Below, piece after piece: positions 1 through 9,006 of a stretch of DNA of 64,000 bases. A model generated the notes under the pieces. That model was not told the origin of the DNA and did not search any database. It saw only the letters and a list, made by a program, of their open reading frames with translations. Numbering within the stretch: position 1 is the first letter of the stretch; every line of letters begins with the position of its first letter. The stretch comes from Cyanobacterium stanieri LEGE 03274 (GTDB lineage Bacteria > Cyanobacteriota > Cyanobacteriia > Cyanobacteriales > Cyanobacteriaceae), in the NCBI RefSeq assembly GCF_015207825.1, contig NZ_JADEWC010000010.1:33431-97430 (forward strand). The letters run 5' to 3'. Position numbers and translations under genes: made by a program.

Positions 1-305
1 AGTTATCCGACAATGGGGCTTTTTCTAAGGTTAGTAAGTTTATCCCAGGGGGTAATCCTGCGGGGCAGTTAGGATTTATTAACCAGAGTTTTGGGGCTGT
101 TAAGGGTTGGATGACAAGTTTTGTGGGCGATCGCAACTTAACCCAAGGTAAGGTAATGAAAAATCTACAAAATTTCGTGGAATTTTCCGATGATCAATTA
201 GATTATGTGGCAGCCTTCCTTGATATGTCAACTAATTATTTTGAACATACTGGCACTCAATCCATCGCTAACAGGTTAATTCGTCGTGCCATGCTCGAGG
301 TTTAA
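1..305 (+). CDS. C-terminal end of an unknown protein (partial)
   Basis: The reading frame is open from the first bases of the window (codons in phase from base 3) to a TAA at 303-305, so this is the last hundred or so residues of a gene that begins outside. The visible part is soluble, with mixed charge, and ends in RRAMLEV. I see no recognisable motif and do not assign a function. A HIP1-type GGCGATCGC lies inside it at about 127. It is followed directly by a hairpin terminator at 316, so it is the last gene of its transcript. Confidence 0.6.
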   Translation, partial: LSDNGAFSKVSKFIPGGNPAGQLGFINQSFGAVKGWMTSFVGDRNLTQGKVMKNLQNFVEFSDDQLDYVAAFLDMSTNYFEHTGTQSIANRLIRRAMLEV

Positions 306-315
306 AACCATAGTT

Positions 316-350
316 AAGGTGGGCAAAACGCCCACTTTATTTATTTTTTC
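316..350 (+). terminator. Rho-independent-type terminator
   Basis: A 9-bp stem, AAGGTGGGC (316-324) with GCCCACTTT (330-338) including one G-T pair, encloses a 5-base loop. A T-rich tail (TATTTATTTTTT) follows. It lies 11 bp after the stop of the preceding partial gene. The same GGTGGGC/GCCCACC core recurs at 12333, 38056 and 56856. Confidence 0.75.
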
Positions 351-467
351 CTCATTTTTCTAAGACGGTAAAAAGGATACTAAATTTAAATAGTTGAATG
401 TTATCTCATAATCAATTATATTCCTAAGGATTTTTCCTTTGACAAATAATTATTTTGTTATTAATTA

Positions 468-803
468 ATGATTTTATTTATTATAGTTTTTTCTATCAAT
501 ATTTTAATGGCGATCGCCCTTATTTGCCTAACGATAAAAATAATTAATATTAATACACAATTAAAGGAAATAAATAGTTTATTAATTACCCTAGAACAAG
601 ATTTAAACTTAATTTTAAAACAGATTCCTTTGTCCATTTTAACCATTGGACTAGAAGTAAAAAAAACTAACCTAAAATATAAACAGTGGAAATATAACTA
701 TAAAAAAATACAAAAAATTATTATAATAATAAGAATTATCTACACCATAACCCGTAGAAAAAATATATTTCTAATATTTAATAATGAAATCACCACAATT
801 TAA
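468..803 (+). CDS. Small membrane-associated protein, function unknown
   Basis: 111 residues. The first 24 or so residues are a strongly hydrophobic segment that should anchor the protein in a membrane. A polar, predicted helical stretch with many Leu/Ile follows (about 28-50), and then a basic Lys/Tyr-rich tail. Codon use is extremely AT-rich, with AAA, ATA and ATT dominating. The 3' end overlaps the next gene by 20 bp, which suggests the two are co-translated. I do not recognise the family; the pairing with the next gene is the only functional clue. Confidence 0.55.
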   Translation: MILFIIVFSINILMAIALICLTIKIININTQLKEINSLLITLEQDLNLILKQIPLSILTIGLEVKKTNLKYKQWKYNYKKIQKIIIIIRIIYTITRRKNIFLIFNNEITTI

Positions 804-1149
804 AACAAGCCTAGACTATGAAAAAGCAAATCTACTCATGCAACCCGTATATATAAGAGTAGTAGATAACATTAGAAAACAAGCAGAAATTAATAATTGG
901 GATATTAGTTATCAAGAAATTAATGATCCTTTTCCTAGCTATATTTTAACTCAAAAAAAAGGTAATACAACGAAAGAAACTAACATTTGGTTTATCTGTT
1001 TTCAGGTTTGCTTTACTCAATTTGAATTAGAACAAAATCAGCCTGTAGAAATCGATTCTAATTTGATAAGTGATAGAGGGGAATTAAATTGGGATGAAAT
1101 GGAAATAAAAACTCAATCTATTGTTAAAAACTTATTTGATGAGATTTAG
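784..1149 (+). CDS. Conserved-looking hypothetical protein
   Basis: 121 residues, soluble, acidic toward the C-terminus, with no signal peptide or membrane segment. It starts inside the end of the preceding membrane-protein gene (20-bp overlap), so the two form a translationally coupled pair. Its TAG stop (1147-1149) interlocks with the TAA stop of the convergent gene (TTAG shared by both strands). The central region alternates aromatic and charged residues (WFICFQVCF), like a beta sheet. No function assigned. Confidence 0.6.
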   Translation: MKSPQFKTSLDYEKANLLMQPVYIRVVDNIRKQAEINNWDISYQEINDPFPSYILTQKKGNTTKETNIWFICFQVCFTQFELEQNQPVEIDSNLISDRGELNWDEMEIKTQSIVKNLFDEI

Positions 1150-2084
1150 TAACTGGGTAAACCTAAGGGAATAATTCCACCTGGATTAAGAGGAAAAAGA
1201 TTACCATAATAATCTTGTTTAATTATGTCAAAATTACAAGTTTCCTTAACTCCTTCAATATTATATATTTCTTGGCAATAACGAGAAAGATTTTTATAAT
1301 CAGCTATCCTTTTTATGTTACATTTAAATAGACTAAAATAAACCACATCAAAACGTATTAAAGTAGTAAATAAACGAATATCAGCAATGGTTAATTTATC
1401 TCCACATAAATAACGACTATTTTCCAAAAATATTTCAATTTTATCTAAGAGATTAAATAATCCATAACAAGCATCTTCATAAGCCTGTTGAGTTTGAGCA
1501 AAACCGCAACGATACACCCCGTTGTTAATGTGATGATATATTTTTTCATTCCAACTATCTATATTGTCTTTATATTCATCAGGATATAAATTTAGTTGAG
1601 GAAAAGAAGCAAATTGATTAAAACAATTATTAAGTAAAACAATTATTTCTGAGCTTTCATTATTAACAATAGTCTTGGTTTTTTTATCCCATAAAACGGG
1701 TACGGTACAACGTCCTTGATAATTATTATTAGCTTTATAATATAATTGCTTAAGGGTATAACAATTTTCTGAGCCCTGGGGGATTATCCATCCGCCATCA
1801 GCGGGGGAAGGGCTAACAATTACTACGTCAATTATCTTTTCTAAACCTTTTAATTTTCTAACTATTAGGGTACGGTGAGCCCAAGGACAACTTAAACCAG
1901 CATAAATAGTATAACGATTTTTTTCGGGGCTATAGGTGCTGTTTTCCTCTATGTTGTGATGATAGATACTTAAGGGGCGCTGGTAATTACCATTCTCGCT
2001 GGGGGCTAAATTAAACATCATTAATTGCCACATGGTTTCCCAGATTTTTTGAGCTAGTTTAATTAACCATTTTTGATTTAACAT
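1146..2084 (-). CDS. Glutathionyl-hydroquinone reductase-like (omega/xi-class GST)
   Basis: 312 residues, the usual size for the YqjG/ECM4 family. These cytosolic enzymes use glutathione to reduce glutathionyl-hydroquinones through a catalytic cysteine. Visible features are the thioredoxin-fold N-terminal part with the SCPWAHR motif (Cys66), followed by a PSPADGGW stretch typical of the family. The C-terminal helical GST domain contains GDKLTIADIRLF near residue 230. Family membership is clear; the exact substrate in cyanobacteria is inferred. The start could be a few residues further in (Met at 18, 22 or 23). The gene ends tail to tail with its + strand neighbour, with overlapping stop codons. 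Confidence 0.85.
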   Translation of the reverse strand: MLNQKWLIKLAQKIWETMWQLMMFNLAPSENGNYQRPLSIYHHNIEENSTYSPEKNRYTIYAGLSCPWAHRTLIVRKLKGLEKIIDVVIVSPSPADGGWIIPQGSENCYTLKQLYYKANNNYQGRCTVPVLWDKKTKTIVNNESSEIIVLLNNCFNQFASFPQLNLYPDEYKDNIDSWNEKIYHHINNGVYRCGFAQTQQAYEDACYGLFNLLDKIEIFLENSRYLCGDKLTIADIRLFTTLIRFDVVYFSLFKCNIKRIADYKNLSRYCQEIYNIEGVKETCNFDIIKQDYYGNLFPLNPGGIIPLGLPSY

Positions 2085-2140
2085 TAAAAATAATTGATTA
2101 AGGTTTATTTAGTAAAATATTTCTTACTTAAAGTACATTT

Positions 2141-2758
2141 TTAAATATTAACGGCTATCAAGCCTAAATCAATATATTGTTGAATTACCAATTTACTATC
2201 ATTTAATACTACATCAAAATCATAAAAGTGATGGATAGAATTATTATTAATAATTCCTTTTAGTTCTAGTTTAAAAAATCTTGATTTTTTACCTTTAATT
2301 CTTCTATTAAAGCGTATTTTAACAATAACTTTTTCATTTTTTCTATTGAAATATAAAACCTCACCTCGAATAGAAAAATAATCCTTTTTAAAACCTTTTT
2401 CTGATATAATATTATGGGATTCATCAGGACAAATACCAACTATTTGTAAATAGAGTTGATCACCATTACGAACTTTATGGGGATAAACAATCCAATTTTG
2501 AATTTTATTAACATCCACATGATTTTTAATGGCACTAATCGCCCGTGATAAAATCACGGTATCACATTTTTGACCCTCCCTTGTTTCCATGATTCCCTTG
2601 GTTAATTTTCCTTCTAAGGGGGTATATTTACCCCGTATGATTCCTATGGCCCGATATTGTTTAGGATAACTGGGAATGGGGATAGGATTATTAGAAAAGC
2701 CATCTAAATCGGGTAAAAATTGATTAGGATTAGATAGGGAAGGATTACTTAAATTCAC
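2141..2758 (-). CDS. Hypothetical protein with Pro/Asn-rich N-terminus
   Basis: 205 residues. The first 30 or so are Asn/Pro/Ser-rich and probably disordered. The rest is a basic, beta-rich domain with motifs such as IGIIRGKYTP and LELKGIINN and a core resembling a small RNA/DNA-binding fold, though I cannot assign one. The start shown is GTG; no clear ribosome site precedes it and no in-frame ATG lies nearby. It is on the same strand as the GST-like gene, 56 bp away, and may share its transcript. Confidence 0.55.
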   Translation of the reverse strand: MNLSNPSLSNPNQFLPDLDGFSNNPIPIPSYPKQYRAIGIIRGKYTPLEGKLTKGIMETREGQKCDTVILSRAISAIKNHVDVNKIQNWIVYPHKVRNGDQLYLQIVGICPDESHNIISEKGFKKDYFSIRGEVLYFNRKNEKVIVKIRFNRRIKGKKSRFFKLELKGIINNNSIHHFYDFDVVLNDSKLVIQQYIDLGLIAVNI

Positions 2759-2873
2759 TCTAATAATAAGATGATTAAGGATTAATAGGAAAAATTATAT
2801 ATTTATTTACCTTTAGGATAGCTTTTTCTGAGCCATAGGGAACAAATTAACCATAAAAATGTGAGGAGTGGAT

Positions 2874-4520
2874 ATGTCTCAACTAAACACGGCGGAGTTA
2901 TTAATTAAATGTTTAGAAAATGAGGGGGTAGAGTATATCTTTGGTTTACCAGGGGAAGAAAATCTACATATTCTCGAAGCCCTTAAAAATTCTACCATAG
3001 AGTTTATCACCGTTCGCCATGAACAAGGAGCGGCTTTTATGGCGGATGTGTATGGGCGTTTGACGGGCAAGGCTGGGGTATGTTTGTCAACCTTGGGGCC
3101 TGGGGCAACGAATTTAATGACGGGGGTAGCTGATGCCAATCTTGATGGGGCGCCGTTGGTGGCGATTACGGGGCAGGTAGGCACGGATAGGATGCACATT
3201 GAATCCCATCAATATCTTGATTTGGTGGCAATGTTTGCCCCTGTGACGAAGTGGAATAAGCAAATTGTGCGTCCTGGTATTACCCCTGAGGTGGTGCGCA
3301 AGGCTTTTAAGGTGGCACAGAAAGAGAAGCCTGGGGCTGTGCATATTGATTTACCTGAAAATATTGCGGCTATGGTAGCGGATGGAATGCCCCTCAGAAT
3401 TGACCAACGGGAGAAAATCTATGCTTCTCATCGTAGCATTAATGGGGCTGCTTTGGCGATCGCCCGGGCAAAAAATCCTTTAATTTTGGCGGGAAATGGT
3501 ACTATTAGGGCAAGGGCGACGGAGTCGTTAACGGAGTTTGCTACCCGTTTAAATATTCCTGTGGCTAATACTTTTATGGGTAAGGGGGCTATTCCCTATA
3601 TCCATCCTCTGTCTTTGTGGACGGTGGGTTTACAGCAACGGGATTATATCACTTGCGGATTTGAACAGGCGGATCTTATCATTGCGGTGGGTTATGATTT
3701 AATTGAGTATTCCCCGAAAAAATGGAATCCTAGTGGCACTACTCCCATTGTGCATATTGGCACTCATTCAGCGGAAATTGATAGTAGTTACATCCCTGAA
3801 GTGGAGGTAGTAGGTGATATTGCCGATGCCCTTGATGAAATTGCTAAAAGGTGCGATCGCACTGGAAAACCGATCCCTTTTTCTGCTACCTTAAGGAAGG
3901 ATATTCGAGAAGACTACGAACAATATGCCCATGATGAAGGTTTTCCCATCAAACCCCAAAAAATCATCTACGATTTAAGACAGGTAATGGGCTCAGAAGA
4001 TATAGTAATTAGCGATGTAGGCGCCCATAAAATGTGGATGGCAAGACACTACCACGCCGAAGCCCCCAACACCTGCATTATCTCCAACGGTTTCGCCGCC
4101 ATGGGTATCGCCATTCCTGGGGCATTAGCCGCCAAATTAGTACATCCCGATAAAAAAGTTGTCGCCGTCACTGGGGATGGGGGTTTTATGATGAATTGTC
4201 AAGAATTAGAAACCGCTATCAGGGTTAAAACTCCTTTCGTTACCCTTATTTTTAACGACAACGCCTATGGCTTAATCGGCTGGAAACAAAACAATCAATT
4301 TGGCTCATCAAGTTTTGTTGATTTCACTAATCCAGACTTTGTTAAATTTGCCGAAAGCATCGGTTTAAAAGGTTATCGGGTTACTTCTAGTGAAGATTTA
4401 ATACCCACTCTTAAAGAAGCCCTTGCCCAAAATGTACCCGCTGTTATCGATTGCCCTGTGGATTATGGTGAAAATCTTCGTTTCTCCGAAAAAGCAGGGG
4501 ATTTGAGTTGTCCTATTTAA
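2874..4520 (+). CDS. ilvG: Acetolactate synthase, large-subunit/AlsS type
   Basis: 548-residue thiamine-diphosphate enzyme that joins two pyruvates into 2-acetolactate, the first common step to valine and leucine. The N-terminal PYR domain carries the catalytic Glu in RHEQGAAFMA (Glu50). The C-terminal PP domain carries the ThDP/Mg motif starting at GDGGFMMN and ending in NDNAYG. The protein resembles the single-subunit AlsS/IlvG type. I chose the ATG at 2874 over the GTG at 2868 because GAGGAG sits 5 bases upstream of the ATG. IlvD, a later enzyme of the same pathway, is encoded at 17.5-19.2 kb. Whether it makes branched-chain amino acids or serves overflow acetoin formation cannot be read from sequence. 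Confidence 0.85.
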   Translation: MSQLNTAELLIKCLENEGVEYIFGLPGEENLHILEALKNSTIEFITVRHEQGAAFMADVYGRLTGKAGVCLSTLGPGATNLMTGVADANLDGAPLVAITGQVGTDRMHIESHQYLDLVAMFAPVTKWNKQIVRPGITPEVVRKAFKVAQKEKPGAVHIDLPENIAAMVADGMPLRIDQREKIYASHRSINGAALAIARAKNPLILAGNGTIRARATESLTEFATRLNIPVANTFMGKGAIPYIHPLSLWTVGLQQRDYITCGFEQADLIIAVGYDLIEYSPKKWNPSGTTPIVHIGTHSAEIDSSYIPEVEVVGDIADALDEIAKRCDRTGKPIPFSATLRKDIREDYEQYAHDEGFPIKPQKIIYDLRQVMGSEDIVISDVGAHKMWMARHYHAEAPNTCIISNGFAAMGIAIPGALAAKLVHPDKKVVAVTGDGGFMMNCQELETAIRVKTPFVTLIFNDNAYGLIGWKQNNQFGSSSFVDFTNPDFVKFAESIGLKGYRVTSSEDLIPTLKEALAQNVPAVIDCPVDYGENLRFSEKAGDLSCPI

Positions 4521-4890
4521 CCTGAGTTTAGCATAACATTTTCTGGAGTCTTGGGAAAACGGGGAACAGGCAACAGATAAGAAATAATAATTGTTTATTA
4601 TGTTTTGTAACAGGGTGGATAATAGTCAACCTTACAAATCGGATTTAGTGTCATATCAAGTCCCCTTGATCACTTATAAATTAGTAATATCAATATCTTA
4701 GTTCAATTTATTGAACGAACCACCCTTCGCCGTGTAATGAATTACACGGTGTGGCGACGAAAATACAATCTATTTATCACTAATTATCCCAACCTAATAT
4801 TATAGCTTCATTCATTGAACCAAAAATATTAACCGTATTTTATTAGACGGTGGTTAATCAACTTATCGTTCTTAAATATCAGCCTACAAT
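4521..4890. other. Convergent intergenic region made of short repeats
   Basis: 370 bp between two convergent genes. It begins with a degenerate TAACCTGAGTTTAGCATAAC end motif. A GGGGAACAGGCAACAG stretch near 4560 follows, the complement of the TTCCCTGTTCCCC run at 17395. Then comes an ATCGGATTTAGTGTCA motif and the 150-bp composite palindrome listed separately. No coding potential seen. Confidence 0.6.
4653..4802 (+). repeat. Composite palindromic element, copy A
   Basis: The left end is ATATCAAGT, followed by a short CAAG/CTTG hairpin. Then come the perfect palindrome GTTCAATTTATTGAAC (4701-4716) and the hairpin CCGTGTAATGAATTACACGG (4730-4749). The right end is degenerate (ATTATCCCAACCTAATAT). 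It matches copies at 37894, 40146 (inverted) and 56709 (inverted). It lies between the convergent ilvG-like gene and the membrane protein gene. Confidence 0.8.
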
Positions 4891-5244
4891 TTAACTATTC
4901 TTCCCCCCAATCGCCCCCTTTGCCTTATTAACCAAAGCCATAATATCTTGTAAGGAAATTTTGAGTAGAGATAAAATGCCAACAATCACCAACACAAAAC
5001 CAATTAAAAAACTATCATCCGAAAGATATAAACCCACAATGACGATAAAATAAGGAGATAAAATCGAGCTAATTTTTTCCACTAATTTAACGGTTTGAAT
5101 TTGTTCTTTATCCATCACATTATCAGGAATAGGAATTGAGGAATTTTCGATGTCAATGTCCGTATTAGTAGATTTGGGCGGAACAAAACTTTCAACATTC
5201 GGATTCGTGTCAATTTTACTTTCTTTGTTTCCCTTACTAAACAT
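4891..5244 (-). CDS. Small membrane protein, function unknown
   Basis: 117 residues. The N-terminal half is polar and Asn/Asp/Ser-rich (about 1-55). Two adjacent hydrophobic segments follow, around residues 62-75 and 79-97 (YFIVIVGLYL, LIGFVLVIVGILSLL). The tail is short and basic, ending KAKGAIGGKNS. The start ATG is preceded by a good AAGGAGAGG ribosome site. It lies downstream of recA on the same strand, about 90 bp away. No family recognised. Confidence 0.6.
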   Translation of the reverse strand: MFSKGNKESKIDTNPNVESFVPPKSTNTDIDIENSSIPIPDNVMDKEQIQTVKLVEKISSILSPYFIVIVGLYLSDDSFLIGFVLVIVGILSLLKISLQDIMALVNKAKGAIGGKNS

Positions 5245-5335
5245 AATCGATTTATCCTCTCCTTAACAAATATCAGTCAATTAAACTATAGCAATCCTCA
5301 AGGATTTTTGAACAAAATCCCAGATATTTTATCCC

Positions 5336-6394
5336 CTATTCTTCACTATCATAATCATCATTATTAGAACTACCAAAACTAACATTATTAATATCTAAAT
5401 TTTCCTTAACCTTTTGTTCGATGATTTGGGCTAACTCAGAATTTTCCTCCAAGTATTTAACCGCATTATCCCTACCTTGGGCGATGTTATCCCCCTCATA
5501 GCTATACCATGCCCCTTTTCTATTTACCACATCGGTTTTTTCTGCCAAGTCGAGCAGACAACCAGTGCGCGAAATTCCCGAACCAAAAATAATATCAAAT
5601 TCAGCAATGCGGAAAGGAGGGGCTACCTTATTTTTAGCAACCTTTACCTTCGCTCGGATACCATATTCCCCATCACTACCTTTTTTCAGAGTTTGGATAC
5701 GGCGAATGTCTAGGCGCACGGAGGCATAAAATTTTAATGCCGTCCCCCCCGTGGTAACTTCTGGGCTACCATAACTAATACCGATTTTTTGACGTAGTTG
5801 GTTAAGGAAAATTACTGTAGAACCTGATTTACCGATGTTTCCTGCAATTTTTCTCAGGGCTTTACTCATGAGACGGGCTTGTAAACCAACTTGTAAATCC
5901 CCCATTTCCCCTTCTATTTCTGCTCGGGGTACAAGGGCGGCCACCGAGTCAATAACAACCAAATCCACCGCTGCACTACGCACCAATTGATCAACGATTT
6001 CTAAGGCAGATTCTCCGTTGTCGGGCTGGGCTACAAGTAAATTATCTATATCTACCCCCAAAGCACTGGAATAATTGGGGTCTAGGGCGTGTTCAGCATC
6101 TACGAAAGCAGCTACTCCCCCTGCTTTTTGGACTTCTGCGATCGCATGGAGCGCCAGAGTAGTTTTACCAGAACTTTCAGGCCCATAAATTTCGATAACT
6201 CTTCCTTTGGGTAAACCGCCTCCTAAGGCTAAGTCAAGGGTTAATGCACCACTGGAGATAGTTTCTACTTTCATTTTAGCCGCATCCCCTAGGCGCATAA
6301 TTGCCCCTTTGCCGAAGTTGCGTTCAATCTGGTTGAGAACTAGGTTAAGTGCCTTTTCTTTGTCTGAGCCTTGTGCGCTGGTACTTGTAGCCAT
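5336..6394 (-). CDS. recA: Recombinase RecA
   Basis: 352 residues, full length. RecA binds single-stranded DNA, drives strand exchange in recombinational repair and, in organisms with an SOS response, promotes LexA self-cleavage. The Walker A motif GPESSGKTT lies at 71-79. The family signature [14 protein letters not shown] lies near residue 220. The L2-loop region ([18 protein letters not shown]) is present. The C-terminal tail is acidic (NNDDYDSEE), which normally restrains activity. It starts at ATG 6394. A possible LexA-like box is listed upstream at 6472. The downstream gene is an unrelated membrane protein. Confidence 0.98.
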   Translation of the reverse strand: MATSTSAQGSDKEKALNLVLNQIERNFGKGAIMRLGDAAKMKVETISSGALTLDLALGGGLPKGRVIEIYGPESSGKTTLALHAIAEVQKAGGVAAFVDAEHALDPNYSSALGVDIDNLLVAQPDNGESALEIVDQLVRSAAVDLVVIDSVAALVPRAEIEGEMGDLQVGLQARLMSKALRKIAGNIGKSGSTVIFLNQLRQKIGISYGSPEVTTGGTALKFYASVRLDIRRIQTLKKGSDGEYGIRAKVKVAKNKVAPPFRIAEFDIIFGSGISRTGCLLDLAEKTDVVNRKGAWYSYEGDNIAQGRDNAVKYLEENSELAQIIEQKVKENLDINNVSFGSSNNDDYDSEE

Positions 6395-6471
6395 GATTTT
6401 CTCGTTATTTTATCTACTCGTCTTTAATTAGTATAGATGTTATTTTCTATCTTATTCTTGCCAATGTTTTT

Positions 6472-6485
6472 AGTACATCAGTATT
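6472..6485 (-). promoter_or_regulatory. Possible LexA (SOS)-like box upstream of recA
   Basis: AGTACATCAGTATT lies about 80 bp upstream of the recA start. It matches the cyanobacterial LexA pattern RGTACNNNDGTWCB with one mismatch, on this strand reading. Position and near-palindromic form fit an operator, but a single match in AT-rich DNA is weak evidence, and LexA in some cyanobacteria does not control recA. Confidence 0.3.
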
Positions 6486-6669
6486 TATATTATAGCTTAT
6501 TTTTGAGTACGGGTATTGGGGGAAAGAATTTACAAAAAATTGATCTTGGTTAGTTGGTTTTAGTTTATTTGATAAACTGACAAATGAGGTGGGATTTTAA
6601 ACCCACAACCGATACAATTAAGCAAATTAGCAACTGTTATCCCGAACTCAAGGTAAAAGCTAACAACAT

Positions 6670-7605
6670 TTATCCATGGTGAATATACCAGTCGATGGTA
6701 TTTTTCAACCCCTCGCGCAAATCCATTTTAGCCTTAAAGCCAAAAGCCTCTTTTGCTTTGGTGGTATCCAAACATCTACGGGGTTGCCCATTGGGTTTAT
6801 CCGTTTGCCACTCTAATTCCCCATCAAAACCCATCAATTCACAGATTAACTCGATTAAATCTTTGATGGAAATTTCAAAATTTGTCCCCAAATTAATTGG
6901 CTCTGGAGCGTCATATAATTGGGTAGCCATGACAATACCCCTCGCCGCATCATTAGAGTATAAAAACTCACGGGTGGGGCTACCGTCACCCCACACAGGG
7001 ATGATTTTTTCTCCTTTTTGTTGGGCTTCATGGACTTTTTTTATTAAGGCTGGTATGACGTGGGAACTTTCGGGGTTAAAGTTATCCTCGGGGCCATAGA
7101 GGTTAACGGGTAATAGGTAGATGCCGTTGAAGCCGTATTGTAGCCGGTAAGATTCTAGTTGCACTAGGAGGGCTTTTTTGGCTATGCCGTAGGGGGCGTT
7201 GGTTTCTTCGGGATAACCATTCCATAAGTCTTCTTCTTTAAAAGGGACGGGGGTAAATTTAGGATAAGCGCAGATAGTACCAACGCAGGTAAATTTTTCT
7301 ACCCCTGCCTGATAGGAGGCGTGGATGAGTTGTGTTCCCATCATTAGGTTATCGTAAAATAGTTCTGCTGGTTTGGCTTGGTTTAAACCGATACCCCCTA
7401 CATGGGCGGCGAGGTGGATTACTATATTTTGATTTTCTACGGCTTTTTGGCAGTTTTCCCAGATGGTGAGGTTACAATCTTGGGAGCGGGGAATGGTGAT
7501 GTTATCCATGGTAGCCCCCGCCTTGAGAAGTTCGGTTACAACTTGTTTACCAAGAAATCCCGAACCTCCCGTCACTAATATTTTTTTATTGGTTAATTCA
7601 ATCAT
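6670..7605 (-). CDS. fcl: GDP-L-fucose synthase
   Basis: 311-residue extended SDR (epimerase/reductase) that converts GDP-4-keto-6-deoxy-mannose to GDP-L-fucose with NADPH. The Rossmann motif [11 protein letters not shown] is at the N-terminus. The active-site tyrosine and lysine are in [11 protein letters not shown], and the Fcl-specific [14 protein letters not shown] precedes them. It lies 54 bp downstream of gmd on the same strand. The two enzymes are consecutive in the pathway, so an operon supplying fucose for surface polysaccharide or glycans is very likely. No glycosyltransferase genes adjoin it here. Confidence 0.95.
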   Translation of the reverse strand: MIELTNKKILVTGGSGFLGKQVVTELLKAGATMDNITIPRSQDCNLTIWENCQKAVENQNIVIHLAAHVGGIGLNQAKPAELFYDNLMMGTQLIHASYQAGVEKFTCVGTICAYPKFTPVPFKEEDLWNGYPEETNAPYGIAKKALLVQLESYRLQYGFNGIYLLPVNLYGPEDNFNPESSHVIPALIKKVHEAQQKGEKIIPVWGDGSPTREFLYSNDAARGIVMATQLYDAPEPINLGTNFEISIKDLIELICELMGFDGELEWQTDKPNGQPRRCLDTTKAKEAFGFKAKMDLREGLKNTIDWYIHHG

Positions 7606-7659
7606 GGAGAGTTAATTGATAGTTGATAATGGATAATTGATAATGGACACCAATAAAAT

Positions 7660-8730
7660 TTAATTAACGTTGTGTAAAACGCCATGGCGGATGTAGGCTT
7701 GATCTTTTACGGGCTTTCCTGTTTGGGTGTTTAATCCGAAGGCTTCTAAGTCAGCGTCAACCATGAGGGCTACTAATTCGGGAAAGGTAACGGAGGGTTT
7801 CCAGCCTAGTTTTTCTTTTGATTTTGTAGGATCTCCGATTAGTAAGTCAACTTCAGCAGGGCGCAAATAACGCTCATCAAAACGTACGTAGTCTTCCCAT
7901 TTTAGGTTAACGTAATTAAAGGCTAGTTCTAAAAATTCTTTAACGGAGTGGGTTTCTCCTGTGGCGATGACGTAATCATCTGGCTTTTCTTGTTGTAGCA
8001 TTAGCCACATGGCTACGACATAGTCTTTGGCATAACCCCAGTCTCTTTTGGAGTCTAGGTTACCGAGGAATAATTCTTTTTGTTTTCCTGCCACGATACG
8101 GGCGATCGCCCTTGTAATTTTTCGAGTGACAAAGGTTTCTCCACGGCGGGGGCTTTCATGGTTAAAAAGAATACCATTACAGGCAAACATATTATAAGAT
8201 TCCCGATGGTTAACGGTTTGCCAGTGGGCGTAAACTTTGGCACAGGCGTAGGGGCTACGGGGATAAAAGGGGGTGGTTTCTTTTTGAGGAACTTCTACCA
8301 CTTTACCAAACATTTCTGATGAACCTGCTTGATAATATTTGACTTGGGTATCATGGTAATTTTGATAGTCTCGAATGGCTTCTAAAAGTCGTAAAGTACC
8401 CATGGCAACGGTATCAACGGTAAATTCGGGGGCATCAAAACTAACTCTTACATGGGATTGTGCCCCAAGGTTATAAACTTCGTCGGGTTGTACTTCTTCT
8501 AAAATTCGTCGGAGGGTAGTGCCGTCGGTTAAGTCGCCGTAATGTAAAAATAATTGAGCGTCTGGCTGATGGGGGTCTTGATAAATATGGTCAATTCTGT
8601 CAGTATTAAATGTGGATGTACGGCGAATGATACCATGTACCTCATAGCCTTTACTTAAAAGCAGTTCGGCTAGATATGAGCCGTCTTGTCCTGTAATTCC
8701 GGTAATTAATGCTTTGGTGCGGTTTTCCAT
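7660..8730 (-). CDS. gmd: GDP-mannose 4,6-dehydratase
   Basis: 356-residue NADP-dependent SDR that makes GDP-4-keto-6-deoxy-D-mannose, the substrate of the next gene product. Visible features are the nucleotide motif [14 protein letters not shown], the family signature GSSEMFGKV, and the catalytic YACAK with its upstream FYPRSP. I chose the ATG at 8730 ([11 protein letters not shown]). An upstream in-frame start at 8778 would add 16 residues that look unlike the family. The gene leads a two-gene gmd-fcl unit. The 54-bp gap contains the AT-rich repeat TTGATAATGGATAATTG. Confidence 0.95.
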   Translation of the reverse strand: MENRTKALITGITGQDGSYLAELLLSKGYEVHGIIRRTSTFNTDRIDHIYQDPHQPDAQLFLHYGDLTDGTTLRRILEEVQPDEVYNLGAQSHVRVSFDAPEFTVDTVAMGTLRLLEAIRDYQNYHDTQVKYYQAGSSEMFGKVVEVPQKETTPFYPRSPYACAKVYAHWQTVNHRESYNMFACNGILFNHESPRRGETFVTRKITRAIARIVAGKQKELFLGNLDSKRDWGYAKDYVVAMWLMLQQEKPDDYVIATGETHSVKEFLELAFNYVNLKWEDYVRFDERYLRPAEVDLLIGDPTKSKEKLGWKPSVTFPELVALMVDADLEAFGLNTQTGKPVKDQAYIRHGVLHNVN

Positions 8731-9006
8731 TTTATTGTTAGTAATAGTTAATCTGCAATTGGATGGATTGTGAACCATGGATAATTAAATTTATTTCCCA
8801 TTGATATGGTGTAATCTGTTTATCTTTTGTTCACTTTCTATGTAAGGTTATTGTTAAAGCATCATCATTGTATGACGATTTATGGGAAAGTGTGATTTTT
8901 TTGTAATTTTAGACCAAATCCTGTTGGTAAAATTGACCATAACCTACTTTTTAATAAATTACACGGCGAAAGAATCACTTTCTCTCCATGGGGAAGTTTT
9001 TATTTT

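Noticed and set aside
5477..5713. Open frame on the + strand inside recA
   Set aside because: It is the antisense shadow of a well-supported gene, with no ribosome site and no recognisable product.
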